DNA of 62,995 nt, from positions 1 through 62,995 of the forward strand of contig DAOTXN010000143.1 in the NCBI GenBank assembly GCA_034435435.1, read 5' to 3'. Position 1 is the stretch's first letter. Each line of letters starts with the position of its first letter. The notes below the pieces were generated by a model that was not told where the DNA came from, did no database searches, and worked only from the letters and a program-made list of their open reading frames with translations. The translations under genes were made by a program, and so were the position numbers. Origin of the DNA: DAOTXN01 sp034435435. GTDB lineage: Bacteria; Chloroflexota; Anaerolineae; S140-20. This document shows, piece after piece, positions 1-8,310 of the stretch.

Positions 1-28
1 TGGTTCCCAGTCAAAAGCGGAACGGACG

Positions 29-64
29 CCCCGATTGATCGGGGTTTTCCCGGCTGAAGCCGGG
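29..64. other. two adjacent perfect hairpins
   Basis: Two short inverted repeats lie side by side upstream of the first gene remnant. At 29-44 CCCCGA pairs with TCGGGG, and at 49-64 CCCGGC pairs with GCCGGG around a TGAA loop. TTTT follows the first stem. They could be a terminator for a gene left of the window or a REP-like repeat. The rest of the first 120 bases shows no gene. Confidence 0.4.
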
Positions 65-124
65 CTTCCAGCCCCGTTTTGTGCTGAGGACCATTGAGGA
101 GTGCTCACCCTTCAACTCATTTGA

Positions 125-387
125 AACACACCCGAACGATATCTGCTACGTGAGTTCTTTTTGGGCTTGATCAAAATCCACATCTTGTACCACGCCGGCA
201 AAGGACCGCTCTGCGGCGCTGACCTGAGCCGTGAGCTGGCCCGGCGCGGCTACGAGCTCAGCCCCGGCGCCCTCTATCCTACCTTGCATCGCCTCTACGA
301 ACAGGGCTACCTGGCCCAGGAGACCCGCGTCGTGGACGGATGGCCCTGGAAGAGGCCCAGCAAAAAATCGCTGAACTGGTGCAGTAA
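125..387 (+). pseudogene. decayed PadR-family regulator
   Basis: From about 140 the frame encodes the winged-helix core of a PadR repressor, with the family signatures LSRELARRGYELSPGALYPT and LHRLYEQGYL. The frame then breaks at about 340. The usual C-terminal helix (MALEEAQQKIAELVQ, then TAA at 385-387) is present in another frame, and the segment that normally links wing and helix is missing. An internal deletion with frame change is the simplest reading. No normal ATG opens the 5' end, where an in-frame stop lies at 122-124. PadR genes often sit beside transporter genes they control, which fits the MFS gene that follows. The remaining fragment could not make a complete regulator. Confidence 0.75.
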
Positions 388-433
388 GTGTTGGAAGAGA
401 GATAAATTGGTTTGCCGGTCAAAGGAGGTTGCC

Positions 434-1690
434 GTGAATGTGGTAGCACCTTCGAAGAAAAAAAACGGCTGGCGGGCTTTGCCCCGCAACGTGTGGGCCG
501 TGAGTCTGACCAGCTTTTTTATGGACGTCTCGAGCGAGATGGTCCTCAACATCTTGCCGCTATTCCTGAGCAACGTCCTGGGTGTGGGCGCGCGCGTCAT
601 CGGTCTGATCGAGGGCATCGCCGAGGCGACGGCCAGCCTGCTCAAGGTCTTTTCCGGCTGGCTGTCGGATAAATGGCAGGCGCGCAAGTGGCTGGCCGTA
701 ACCGGTTATGGCATCTCGGCGTTGGTCAAGCCCTTTTTTTACTTTGCCAACGCCTGGACGACGGTGCTGGCCGTGCGCTGGGCCGACCGGGTGGGCAAGG
801 GCGTGCGCGCCGCCCCCCGCGACGCGCTGGTGGCCGACAGCATCGCCGAGGACCAGCGCGGGCTGGCCTTTGGCTTTCACCGGGCGGCCGACACCGGCGG
901 GGCCGTCATCGGGCTGCTCATCGCCCTGGGCGTGGTGTGGGCCACGCAGTCGGCCTCGGTCGCGCTGGGACGGCGCACCTTTCAGGTCGTGGCGCTGGCC
1001 AGCCTGATTCCGGCGGCGCTGGCCGTGCTCTCGCTGGCCTGGGGCGCGCAAGACGTGCCGGTCGCCAGCCGGCGGGAGCGACCCGCCATCGCTTTCAAAG
1101 GGCTAGGCAGGCCGTTTTTGACTTTGATGCTCATCGTCGGCCTGTTCGACCTGGGCAACTCGTCGGATGCCTTTCTGGTGTTGCGGGCGCAGGAGCGCGG
1201 GCTGAGCGTGACGGGCATTCTGGGAATGCTGATCACGTTCAATCTGGTCTACACGCTGGTTTCGGCGCCGGCCGGCTCGCTGTCTGACCGGGTCGGGCGG
1301 CGGCGAGTCATCGTCGGCGGCTGGCTGGCTTATGGGGCCATCTACCTGGGCTTTGCGCTCGCCGGAGTGGCCTGGCACATCTGGCTGCTGTACACGCTGT
1401 ACGGGGTGTATTATGGACTGGCCTACGGCGCGAGCAAAGCCATGGTGGCCGACGTGGTCCCGGCTGAACTGCGTGGCACGGCTTATGGAACCTACAACGC
1501 CGTGCTGGGTCTGCTGGACTTGCCGGCCTCGCTCATCGCCGGCTTGTTGTGGCAAGGGTTCGGTCCCTCGGCGCCCTTTTTCTTTGGCGCCGCCCTGGCC
1601 CTGAGCGCGGCGGCGTTGATGTGGATGTGGAAACCGTCTCATCATAAAGGTCGGCTTGCTAGCAGCCTGTCGGAGAACCCTGTAATATAG
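434..1690 (+). CDS. MFS transporter
   Basis: Encodes a 418-residue major facilitator superfamily permease with about twelve hydrophobic segments. The loop ADRVGKGVRAAPRDALVADS is typical of the MFS branch with a DRxGKGxRxAPRDAL motif, and a second-half loop SDRVGRRRVIVGG matches the MFS signature. The frame is open upstream into the PadR remnant, but I place the start at GTG 434 because AAAGGAGG (421-428) lies 5 bases before it. The last 11 codons (LASSLSENPVI, then TAG) come from a transposon-end repeat at 1659-1715, so the C-terminus is acquired sequence. The substrate is unknown; efflux is the usual role of this branch. Confidence 0.85.
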   Translation: MNVVAPSKKKNGWRALPRNVWAVSLTSFFMDVSSEMVLNILPLFLSNVLGVGARVIGLIEGIAEATASLLKVFSGWLSDKWQARKWLAVTGYGISALVKPFFYFANAWTTVLAVRWADRVGKGVRAAPRDALVADSIAEDQRGLAFGFHRAADTGGAVIGLLIALGVVWATQSASVALGRRTFQVVALASLIPAALAVLSLAWGAQDVPVASRRERPAIAFKGLGRPFLTLMLIVGLFDLGNSSDAFLVLRAQERGLSVTGILGMLITFNLVYTLVSAPAGSLSDRVGRRRVIVGGWLAYGAIYLGFALAGVAWHIWLLYTLYGVYYGLAYGASKAMVADVVPAELRGTAYGTYNAVLGLLDLPASLIAGLLWQGFGPSAPFFFGAALALSAAALMWMWKPSHHKGRLASSLSENPVI

Positions 1691-1715
1691 GGCCTTGCGC
1701 TCGTTTTGCGCCCAT
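1659..1715 (+). repeat. solo end of a palindromic mobile element
   Basis: These 57 bases match, as reverse complement and with about two mismatches, the right arm of the palindromic element at 13142-13245 (bases 13189-13245). The shared core includes CAGCCTGTCGGAGAACC and GTAATATAGGGCC. No second arm is visible here, so it is a half element or a remnant. It supplies the stop codon and last residues of the upstream MFS gene. Confidence 0.8.
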
Positions 1716-1788
1716 ATCAGTCAACGATGGCTTTGGTAGGGAGCGCGTCCTGTCATTACGCGGGAAAACGCGAATCGCTCCAAACACA

Positions 1789-1818
1789 ACCGCCCGTGAG
1801 ACAGACCTCACGGGCGGT
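1789..1818. terminator. bidirectional intrinsic terminator
   Basis: CCGCCCGTGAG (1790-1800) pairs perfectly with CTCACGGGCGG (1807-1817), extended by one A-T pair. T-rich sequence follows on the plus strand (TATGTTTT) and, read on the minus strand, TTGTGTTT follows. It separates the convergent MFS and oxidoreductase genes. Confidence 0.8.
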
Positions 1819-1827
1819 ATGTTTTCC

Positions 1828-1860
1828 AGGCGCCACACACTTCTCAAGTGCGTGGCGCCT
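1828..1860. terminator. hairpin overlapping oxidoreductase stop codon
   Basis: A 15-bp stem (1828-1842 with 1846-1860, one mismatch or wobble, CTC loop) overlaps the TAA stop of the minus-strand oxidoreductase. There is no good U-tract, so it may protect the mRNA 3' end, with the hairpin at 1789-1818 terminating. Confidence 0.6.
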
Positions 1861-4800
1861 TACTTTCCGCGCAGATACGCGATCATGGGATCCGTCACCA
1901 GCGGCACCACGTCGCCGATCATGTGCGGCATCAGGTTGTCCATAATGCCGGGCATCAGCTCGGGCATCTGCTCGGCCATGTAATCCGGCATGGGCACACG
2001 CTCGCCGATGCGTTGTAACATCGTGTCCATCACCTTAGGCATCATCATGGGCAGCAGGCGCGGAAACAGCACCGGGAACATGGGCTTCATCAGGTTCAGC
2101 GCGCCGGGAATTTTGCCCATGGCCCGCATCATGGGCCCCATGCCAAAGGGCATGGCGGCGATCAGCTCCGGCCACATCGTGCCCATCAGGTCGGCAAAGC
2201 CCTGCGGCGTCATCACGGCGATCATGGCCTCGAACACGGCCCACTGGGCCTGCACCTCCGGGTTGGGATCGGGGAAGTCGTAGCCCAGGGCCGACGACGC
2301 AAAGCGGGCCAGGTCTACTACCTCGATGGGCACGTCCTTCTTGTCCGCGCTGACGCGCAACTGGAACTCGCAGCACGGGCACAGCGCCAGCACCTTCTCC
2401 GCGCCGACCTCAGTGGCTTCCTTGAGCCGCGTCTCGCCGATGTCGTGGGCCACCAACGGCTCCTTGATCAGCGTGAGCACGCTGCCGCAGCAGTGGGCTT
2501 CCTGATGGTGATGCGTCATCTCGACGAACTCGACGTTGGGGATGGCCTTGATCACGTCGCGCGGCGGCTCGTACACGCCCGACACCCGCCCGATGTGGCA
2601 CGAGTCGTGCCAGGCCACCTTGACCGGCTGCATCTGGTTGGCGGGGAACTGGAATTCGCCCGAGGCCAGTTGCTCTGAGATGATCTCACTATAGTGTTTG
2701 GCGGTGATGCCGTATTCGAGGCCCAGCTTTTCGGCCCATTGCGGGTAGACGTGTCGCCACATCATGTCGCAGGCCGGGCAGGACGAGATCACCGTGTCGG
2801 CCCCGGCGGCCTTGACGTTGGCGATATTGGTCTTCATCACCTCGACGAATTGCTCCCACTTGCCCGCCACCAGCATAGGCGTGGCGCAGCACAACTCCTT
2901 TTCGCCCAGGTAGGTGAAATCCACGTTCGCCGCATCCAGCAGGCGCACCGAGGCCATGCCGATATCGTTCTCGACATAGCTGGCGGTGCAGCCGGCAAAG
3001 TAGACGTTCTTGGATTGGTGGCCAGGGCCGTGTTTTTCTTTCAAGTCGGCGGGGAACCAGTCTGCGCGGTCTTTGCGATAGCCGGCCCAGATATCGCCCT
3101 CTTTACGCAGCGCCGCGCTCATCACCTCGAAGGGCGGGAAGGTCATGCGCTTGTCTTCTTCGATAAGCTGGCCGCGCAGCTTCATCCACGACGGCTCGAT
3201 GGGCAGCGCCGCCGAGCAGCGCAGGTTGCACAGCTCGCAGGTGGTGCACACCAGAAACGTATCTACCATGCGCTGATTCCACTTTTCGCGCCCTTCCATG
3301 TACTCGCGCAGCCAGTACCACTTGCCGCGCGGGTTATGGCTCTCCCAGCCGCGCCCGTAGAACTGGTCGCACTCGTCGATGCAATAGCCGCATTGCGAGC
3401 AGGAATAGGCGTACCAGGCCACGTCGGGCGGGATGTCCTTGACCGGCTTTTCGGGGCGCTCGCCCACGTGGGTGATCACATAGTTGCCAAAGGGCCGGAT
3501 CAGCGGCTCGAACGTTCCGGCCAGGCTCAACGACTTGCCCAACAGCCCGTTGCCGATCACCTTTTGCGGATTGAGAATGCCGCGCGGGTCTACCTGCTTT
3601 TTGAAATCCTTGAGACGCTTGGCGCGCTCGGCGCCCAAAATCTCCTCGGCCTTGCTGGAGAAATACAGGCCCGTGGCGTAGGCCCGCCCGCCGTGCTTTT
3701 CGGCGATTTTCATAATCGTCAGCACCAGCCCGAACACAAAGTTATAGTTAAACTTGCGCTGGTCGGCAGGGATAAAACCCAGGATGACCACTTCCGGCTG
3801 GCCGCCGCTCCCCTCGCGGATGATCACGCCTTCCTTGACGATGGGCTGGTCCACCTTGCGCTCGATCTCGGTCATCACGTCGCCCAGGCTGGACAGGGGG
3901 ATGACGACTTCGGCCGGCACCAGCGACGGACCCAGGCGCTTGACCACCATCAGCTTGAAGCGGTGGTGCCACTCGTGCTGCGCGATGCGCTCGCTCAAAA
4001 TCTCGGCCTGGCAGGGCTTGACCAACTCGTGCAGGTGGGACACGATCAGCTCGCGGTCGGCGGCGCGGAAGGTGAGCGTGAGCACATAAGCCGCCGGCAG
4101 CAGCACCCGCTCTTCGATGGGATGGCCGTAATGCTCCATCAACGGGGCGCGGTTCTTTAGCTCGGCCATGCGCGGGTTGATGTAAATCATGGACCATATT
4201 GGCAGCTCGGCCGCCACGATGGACTGGATCAGGGCTTGCAGGTCGTGCGCGTCGGAGCAGGCCAGCGAGACCACGCTTTCTTCTTCCAGCGGGCGCACGC
4301 GGACCGTGACCTGGCTGATGAGGCCGGTGATACCCTCGGCGTCGGCAATCAGTTCCAGATCTTTGCCTTTGAACTCGCGCACCTCGCCGTCGGGCAGCAC
4401 GGCCCGCGCCGAGACCACGTTCTGGGCGAACCAGCCGTACTCGTAAGAGCCGATGCCCGCGCCGCCCTGGGCCAGCCAGCCGCCTACGCTGGACGAGGGA
4501 TAGCTGGTGGGATAGAGGCGCAGCGTCAAGCCCTGCTTTTTCAGCTCGCGGTCCAACTGCTCCCAGGTGATACCCGGCTCGACCGTGGCGGTCAGCTCCT
4601 GGGGGTTGATTTCCAGCACGTCTTTGAAAAAGTAAAAATCCACCACGATGCCCTTTTTGACCGGAACCACGCCGCCGTAGCCGGAGGACGCTTTGCCCCG
4701 TGGAGTCAACGGGAGGCGATTTTGAGCCGCCCAGCGTACCAGCTCGACCAGTTGCGCTTCATTTTTTGGCTGCACGACCGCGTCGGGCAGGGTGTTGCCC

Positions 4801-4934
4801 ACCAGCGGGTTGATCAGCTTGGGCATGGCCGCGATGTCGTGGCTGTACATCTTGCGCTCGAGGCGCTCAAAGCTGACGCGCTCGCCAAACAGGGCGGCAA
4901 GTTTTTCTTTGTGTTGGGTAGATAAACGGGCCAT
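1860..4934 (-). CDS. FAD-linked oxidase / Fe-S oxidoreductase fusion
   Basis: A 1,024-residue D-lactate/glycolate dehydrogenase-like enzyme. Residues below count from an upstream GTG; subtract 3 for the chosen start. A PCMH-type FAD-binding domain (about 50-230, PRGKASSGYGG) and FAD-oxidase C domain (to about 465) are followed by two 4Fe-4S motifs (C515, C518, C521, C525; C566, C569, C572, C576). Two CCG domains follow (C652, CC685-686, C722, C725; C782, CC818-819, C855, CC857-858). This layout transfers electrons from a 2-hydroxy acid to a membrane acceptor. Residues about 905-1027 form an unusual Met/Pro-rich tail. I chose ATG 4934 because AAGGAG lies 8 bases upstream; the GTG overlaps that site. 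It lies 16 bases after an ArsR gene, so the two are co-transcribed. The substrate is not determined. Confidence 0.85.
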   Translation of the reverse strand: MARLSTQHKEKLAALFGERVSFERLERKMYSHDIAAMPKLINPLVGNTLPDAVVQPKNEAQLVELVRWAAQNRLPLTPRGKASSGYGGVVPVKKGIVVDFYFFKDVLEINPQELTATVEPGITWEQLDRELKKQGLTLRLYPTSYPSSSVGGWLAQGGAGIGSYEYGWFAQNVVSARAVLPDGEVREFKGKDLELIADAEGITGLISQVTVRVRPLEEESVVSLACSDAHDLQALIQSIVAAELPIWSMIYINPRMAELKNRAPLMEHYGHPIEERVLLPAAYVLTLTFRAADRELIVSHLHELVKPCQAEILSERIAQHEWHHRFKLMVVKRLGPSLVPAEVVIPLSSLGDVMTEIERKVDQPIVKEGVIIREGSGGQPEVVILGFIPADQRKFNYNFVFGLVLTIMKIAEKHGGRAYATGLYFSSKAEEILGAERAKRLKDFKKQVDPRGILNPQKVIGNGLLGKSLSLAGTFEPLIRPFGNYVITHVGERPEKPVKDIPPDVAWYAYSCSQCGYCIDECDQFYGRGWESHNPRGKWYWLREYMEGREKWNQRMVDTFLVCTTCELCNLRCSAALPIEPSWMKLRGQLIEEDKRMTFPPFEVMSAALRKEGDIWAGYRKDRADWFPADLKEKHGPGHQSKNVYFAGCTASYVENDIGMASVRLLDAANVDFTYLGEKELCCATPMLVAGKWEQFVEVMKTNIANVKAAGADTVISSCPACDMMWRHVYPQWAEKLGLEYGITAKHYSEIISEQLASGEFQFPANQMQPVKVAWHDSCHIGRVSGVYEPPRDVIKAIPNVEFVEMTHHHQEAHCCGSVLTLIKEPLVAHDIGETRLKEATEVGAEKVLALCPCCEFQLRVSADKKDVPIEVVDLARFASSALGYDFPDPNPEVQAQWAVFEAMIAVMTPQGFADLMGTMWPELIAAMPFGMGPMMRAMGKIPGALNLMKPMFPVLFPRLLPMMMPKVMDTMLQRIGERVPMPDYMAEQMPELMPGIMDNLMPHMIGDVVPLVTDPMIAYLRGK

Positions 4935-4950
4935 AGTTTCCACTCCTTAT

Positions 4951-5283
4951 CTATGCCATTGCTTGCATCAATTGCGCCTGCTGGGTCAGCGTGTCGGCCA
5001 GCAACGCGCGCAAAATATCCAGCGCGTCGATCACGCGCCGGTCGGTTAACGAATAAAAGATGGCTGCGCCGTCGCGCGCAGTCGTCACGAGCGAGCGCTC
5101 GCGCAGCACCTTGAGATGTCGGGAAACGGTGGGTTGGGGCATATCGAGCTGCTCGGCCAGCGCGTTGACGTATTGCGGCCCCTCGGCCAGCGCGTAGAGA
5201 ATGAGGATGCGCTTGGGGTCGGCCAACGCCTGGCAGATGTGCGCATGCAACAGGCTGACTTCTTGTTCCAGGCGTTCGTCCAT
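4951..5283 (-). CDS. ArsR-family transcriptional repressor
   Basis: A 110-residue winged-helix protein with the ArsR signature from LADPKRILILYALAEG through QPTVSRHLKVLRERSLV to the wing GAAIFYSLTD. The frame opens further upstream, but ATG 5283 (MDERLEQ) has AAGGTGAAG just before it and gives the normal ArsR length. The metal-binding ELCVCDL motif is absent. Only one Cys lies near the N-terminus, so a non-metal ligand or redox cue is likely. It is the first gene of a two-gene operon with the FAD/Fe-S oxidoreductase, which it probably represses. A matching dyad lies about 30-60 bases upstream. Confidence 0.85.
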   Translation of the reverse strand: MDERLEQEVSLLHAHICQALADPKRILILYALAEGPQYVNALAEQLDMPQPTVSRHLKVLRERSLVTTARDGAAIFYSLTDRRVIDALDILRALLADTLTQQAQLMQAMA

Positions 5284-5313
5284 CTTCACCTTGCCTTTCT
5301 GTTTGGGAACGTT

Positions 5314-5339
5314 TATTCGGATAGGCGAATAGTCGAATA
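5314..5339. promoter_or_regulatory. candidate ArsR operator
   Basis: TATTCG (5314-5319) and CGAATA (5326-5331) form a perfect inverted repeat with a 6-base centre, and CGAATA repeats at 5334-5339. ATTCG/CGAAT dyads are typical of ArsR/SmtB operators. The position just upstream of the arsR-like start suggests autorepression. Confidence 0.5.
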
Positions 5340-5376
5340 CGTGAAAAATATAACACAAGTCGGGGCGGAGGGGATA

Positions 5377-5390
5377 GTGACACATGTCAC
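5377..5390. promoter_or_regulatory. candidate CRP/FNR-type site
   Basis: GTGACACATGTCAC has 6-bp arms (GTGACA / TGTCAC) around a 2-base centre. It lies about 95 bases upstream of the arsR-like gene. A related sequence, GTGACAAATGACAC, lies upstream of the glutamate dehydrogenase at 8260-8273. The regulator is unknown. Confidence 0.35.
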
Positions 5391-5463
5391 ATGGAGGGTA
5401 TGACAACCTTCACGTAAAGCAGGGGGCTCTGGGAAGCTGCGCGCTTGCACAACCGCATCCGAC

Positions 5464-5497
5464 AAAAAAGGCGGGGGAAAAGACTTCCTCCGCCTTT
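5464..5497 (-). terminator. intrinsic terminator of the sigma factor gene
   Basis: AAAGGCGG (5467-5474) pairs with CCGCCTTT (5490-5497). On the minus strand the stem is followed by a run of six T, so it terminates the sigma factor gene ending at 5518. Confidence 0.8.
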
Positions 5498-5517
5498 GCC
5501 GTCTGACCGGCCGGCGC

Positions 5518-6693
5518 TCAATTCGCCGCCAGGAAATGCTTCAGCCGGTAATCCGGCGCGACCAACCGGATCTTGGCCATGGCCTCGCGCTCGATCTGGC
5601 GGATGCGCTCGCGCGACAGGCCAAACTTTTCGGCCACCTCGTGCAGCGTGCGCGTGCGGCCGTCTTGCAGACCGTAGCGCAAGCGCAGGATGCGCGCCTC
5701 GCGGGCCGACAGGTTGTTGAGCAGCTCTTCCAACGTCGCGCTCAACAATTCAAAGTCGGTCAGCTCGTCGGGTTGCAGCGACGTTTCATCCTCCACAAAA
5801 TCGCTCAACTCGACGTCCCCTTCTTCGCCGACGGGCTGCTCCAAAGACAGCGGCTGGCTGGCCCACTGCATCATCTGATGGATCTTGGTGGGCGATTCAT
5901 TCATCGCCGCCGCGATTTCTTCGGGAGTGGGCTTTTGGCCCTGTTCCATCTCCAGGCGTTGGGCCACCTGGGCCATCTCGCGCATACGCCCGCCCATGTG
6001 CACCGGAATGCGAATCACCCGGCCCTGGTTGGCCAGCGAGCGCGTCACGGCCTGGCGGATCCACCAGGTCGCGTAAGTGCTAAAGCGATTGCCGGTGCGA
6101 TGGTCGTAGCGGTCCACGGCGCGCATCAAGCCGACGTTGCCGTCCTGAATCAAGTCGGTAAAGGGGATACCAAAACCGCGATAGCGCTTGGCGATGCTGA
6201 CCACCAGGCGCGTGTTGGCCCGCCCCAGCCGTTCCCGCGCGGCCTGCCCAACCTCTACCTGGGCCTGCAAACGGGCGAATTCGTCACTGTTGTAATCGGT
6301 CTTTTGGATGGTCTGTTGGGCCAAGCGCCCCATCTCGATTTGTCGCGCCAGCTCGATTTCCTCGGCGTGCGTGAGCAGAGGCTCCTGCGACATTTCGGCC
6401 AAATACACACTGAGCAAATCATCGGGTCGAATACTCTCCAGATGGGCGGCGGCATCCGCAGACTTGTCAATCTCGTTCCGATCGGTTTCTTCCAGGCCGG
6501 CAGCCGTCACACCAAAGTTAGCCAGATCATGCAGCAAAGCATCCAATAGCTCTGGATTATCTTGGGCTTCTGGGATCAAAGACAGGAGGTCGTCGGAGGT
6601 GAGCTCGCCGTGTTCCGTGGTCAGGTTTTCAATCACATCCGCCCACTCGTCTCGATCCACTACCCATGCCTGTCGTTCTTCCAATGCCACCAT
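5518..6693 (-). CDS. RNA polymerase sigma-70 factor, RpoD/SigA type
   Basis: A 391-residue sigma factor that directs RNA polymerase to promoters. Region 1.2 (DLLSVYLAEMSQEPLLT, about 91-110), region 2 (NTRLVVSIAKRY, FTDLIQDGNVGLMRAVDRYD, STYATWWIRQAVTR), region 3 (MGGRMREMAQ onward) and region 4 with its helix-turn-helix (LHEVAEKFGLSRERIRQIE, near the C-terminus) are all present. There is no long region 1.1 or non-conserved insert, so it could be the primary sigma factor or a group 2 paralogue. ATG 6693 has GGAGG just upstream. It is monocistronic, with a strong terminator downstream. Confidence 0.95.
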   Translation of the reverse strand: MVALEERQAWVVDRDEWADVIENLTTEHGELTSDDLLSLIPEAQDNPELLDALLHDLANFGVTAAGLEETDRNEIDKSADAAAHLESIRPDDLLSVYLAEMSQEPLLTHAEEIELARQIEMGRLAQQTIQKTDYNSDEFARLQAQVEVGQAARERLGRANTRLVVSIAKRYRGFGIPFTDLIQDGNVGLMRAVDRYDHRTGNRFSTYATWWIRQAVTRSLANQGRVIRIPVHMGGRMREMAQVAQRLEMEQGQKPTPEEIAAAMNESPTKIHQMMQWASQPLSLEQPVGEEGDVELSDFVEDETSLQPDELTDFELLSATLEELLNNLSAREARILRLRYGLQDGRTRTLHEVAEKFGLSRERIRQIEREAMAKIRLVAPDYRLKHFLAAN

Positions 6694-6866
6694 TCAACCT
6701 CCATCCCAACTCGAACTACCCAGGAATTCGTGCGCCAATACACATCTGTGAGCCATAGACTATTTTACCATAAAACTTATCAGAAAAGTGTTAGAATTCC
6801 CGCCAATCGGACAATTCTCATCTTAATTTAATGTTCGTGCGAGCGCGAATAGGGGTCAAATCAAAA

Positions 6867-6892
6867 CAGGCCCCTGTTTGTGCAGGGGCCTG
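6867..6892 (-). terminator. intrinsic terminator of glutamate dehydrogenase
   Basis: CAGGCCCCTG and CAGGGGCCTG form a perfect 10-bp stem with a 6-base loop. On the minus strand TTTTGATTT follows. It lies 21 bases past the gdhA stop. Confidence 0.85.
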
Positions 6893-6913
6893 ATACGTTC
6901 AGCAGATTCTGAG

Positions 6914-8167
6914 CTAGACCCAACCGCGCAGGTGGCATGCCTCGGCCACACGCTGCACGGCGACCACGTAGGCCGCGACGCGGTTGTTGATATTGTATTT
7001 TTTGGCGGTCTGGTCTACCGCGTGGAAGGCGGTGGTCATCTTGGCGTCCAGGCGCGCGTGTACGGTGGCTTCGTCCCAGTAATAGTCGTAAGCGTTCTGA
7101 ACCTGCTCAAAGTACGAAACGGTCACGCCGCCGGCGTTGCACAAAAAGTCGGGGATGACGTACAAGCCCTTTTTGTACAGTACCTCGTCTGCCTCGGGGG
7201 TGGTGGGACCGTTGGCCAATTCGGCGACGATCTTGCCCTTGATCTTGCTCGCGTTCTCGCCCGTGATCTGATTTTCCAACGCCGAAGGAGCCAGGATATC
7301 TACGTCCAGCTCGAGCAAGGCGGCATTGGAGATGCTCTCGGCGCCCGGATAGCCAACGACGGAACCGGTCTCGTTCTTGTAGGCGATCACCTTGTGCGTG
7401 TCCAGGCCCCGGGCGTTATAGATGCCGCCCTTGGAGTCCGAAACGGCCACGATCTTGCTGCCCAACAGCTCCTCGCCCAGGGTCGCCGCAAACTGCCCGG
7501 CGTTGCCAAAGCCCTGAATGGCCATCGTCGCGCCCTGAGTTTTCATACCGAGCACCTTGGCTGCCTCGCGCACGCAGTACATCCCACCGCGAGCGGTCGC
7601 GTCGCCTCGGCCCGCCGAGCCGCCTAGGGGCAGCGGCTTGCCGGTGATCACGCCGGGCACGTTATAGCCGCGCATGAACGAATATTCGTCCATCATCCAG
7701 GCCATGATCTGGGGGGTGGTGTACACGTCGGGGGCCGGTACATCGGTCTCTTCGCCGATGATGCGCCCCACCTGGCGGATGTAAGCGCGACTCAGGCGCT
7801 CCAGCTCACCGTTCGACATCTCTTTGGGGTTGCAGATAATGCCGCCTTTGCCGCCGCCCAGGGGAATATCAACCACGGCGGTTTTCCAGGTCATCCAGGC
7901 CGCCAGCGCGCGCACGGTGTCGATGGTTTCATCAGGGTGAAAACGAATGCCGCCCTTGGTCGGGCCACGCGAGTCGTTGTATTGAACGCGAAAGCCGTGA
8001 AAGACCTGGGTCGCGCCGTCGTCCATTCTGACCGGCAGGGTCACGTGAAATTCACGCAAGGGCCAGCGCAGCAACTCGTGCGTCGCCGGATCCAGTTGAA
8101 GGACCTCGGCGGCGGCGTCTAGCTGCTTTTGTGCGATGGCAAAGGGATTCAATTCTTCTTTTGTCAT
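6914..8167 (-). CDS. gdhA: glutamate dehydrogenase (Glu/Leu/Phe/Val family)
   Basis: A 417-residue dehydrogenase converting glutamate to 2-oxoglutarate and ammonium with NAD(P). The N-terminal domain has the substrate-binding segment GPTKGGIRFHP and the catalytic region PLGGGKGGI. The Rossmann domain follows with QGFGNAG, and NAGGVTVSYFEQVQN is near the C-terminus. The length is normal for the hexameric type. The frame extends 50 codons upstream, but ATG 8167 (MTKEELNPF) is preceded by AGGAGA and matches family starts. The glutamate-specific substrate call is by overall similarity; leucine dehydrogenases are shorter. It is divergent from ssb, with a GTGACA-type motif in the shared upstream region. 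Confidence 0.93.
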   Translation of the reverse strand: MTKEELNPFAIAQKQLDAAAEVLQLDPATHELLRWPLREFHVTLPVRMDDGATQVFHGFRVQYNDSRGPTKGGIRFHPDETIDTVRALAAWMTWKTAVVDIPLGGGKGGIICNPKEMSNGELERLSRAYIRQVGRIIGEETDVPAPDVYTTPQIMAWMMDEYSFMRGYNVPGVITGKPLPLGGSAGRGDATARGGMYCVREAAKVLGMKTQGATMAIQGFGNAGQFAATLGEELLGSKIVAVSDSKGGIYNARGLDTHKVIAYKNETGSVVGYPGAESISNAALLELDVDILAPSALENQITGENASKIKGKIVAELANGPTTPEADEVLYKKGLYVIPDFLCNAGGVTVSYFEQVQNAYDYYWDEATVHARLDAKMTTAFHAVDQTAKKYNINNRVAAYVVAVQRVAEACHLRGWV

Positions 8168-8259
8168 GTGTTCATCTCCTGCAAATTTTTTTAACGGGTC
8201 GAGCGCCCGCAAGATTGCGCATACGATATTAGTATACGGCTTGTCTAAGAGACGGTCCA

Positions 8260-8273
8260 GTGACAAATGACAC
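8260..8273. promoter_or_regulatory. GTGACA-type motif upstream of gdhA
   Basis: GTGACAAATGACAC lies about 93 bases before the gdhA start, with a further GATGACACC at about 8282. It resembles the site at 5377-5390 in base sequence and distance from its gene. It may bind a CRP/FNR-like regulator. Confidence 0.3.
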
Positions 8274-8310
8274 GTAATGAGGATGACACCAAACATCAAC
8301 TCAGGGGCAT

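Noticed and set aside
29..64. Origin-type or attachment site
   Set aside because: Two short hairpins only; no DnaA boxes, iterons or tRNA.
2694..4160. Long open frame (488 residues) antisense to the FAD/Fe-S gene
   Set aside because: It is low-complexity His/Gln/Arg/Leu-rich, has no motif, and mirrors the codon bias of a strongly supported gene. The same applies to other long antisense frames such as 28262-29032 and 48991-49800.
5408..5425. TTCACGTAAAG shared between 5408-5420 and the ssb leader at about 8375
   Set aside because: An 11-base match with partly similar flanks; too short to claim a regulatory element without more copies.
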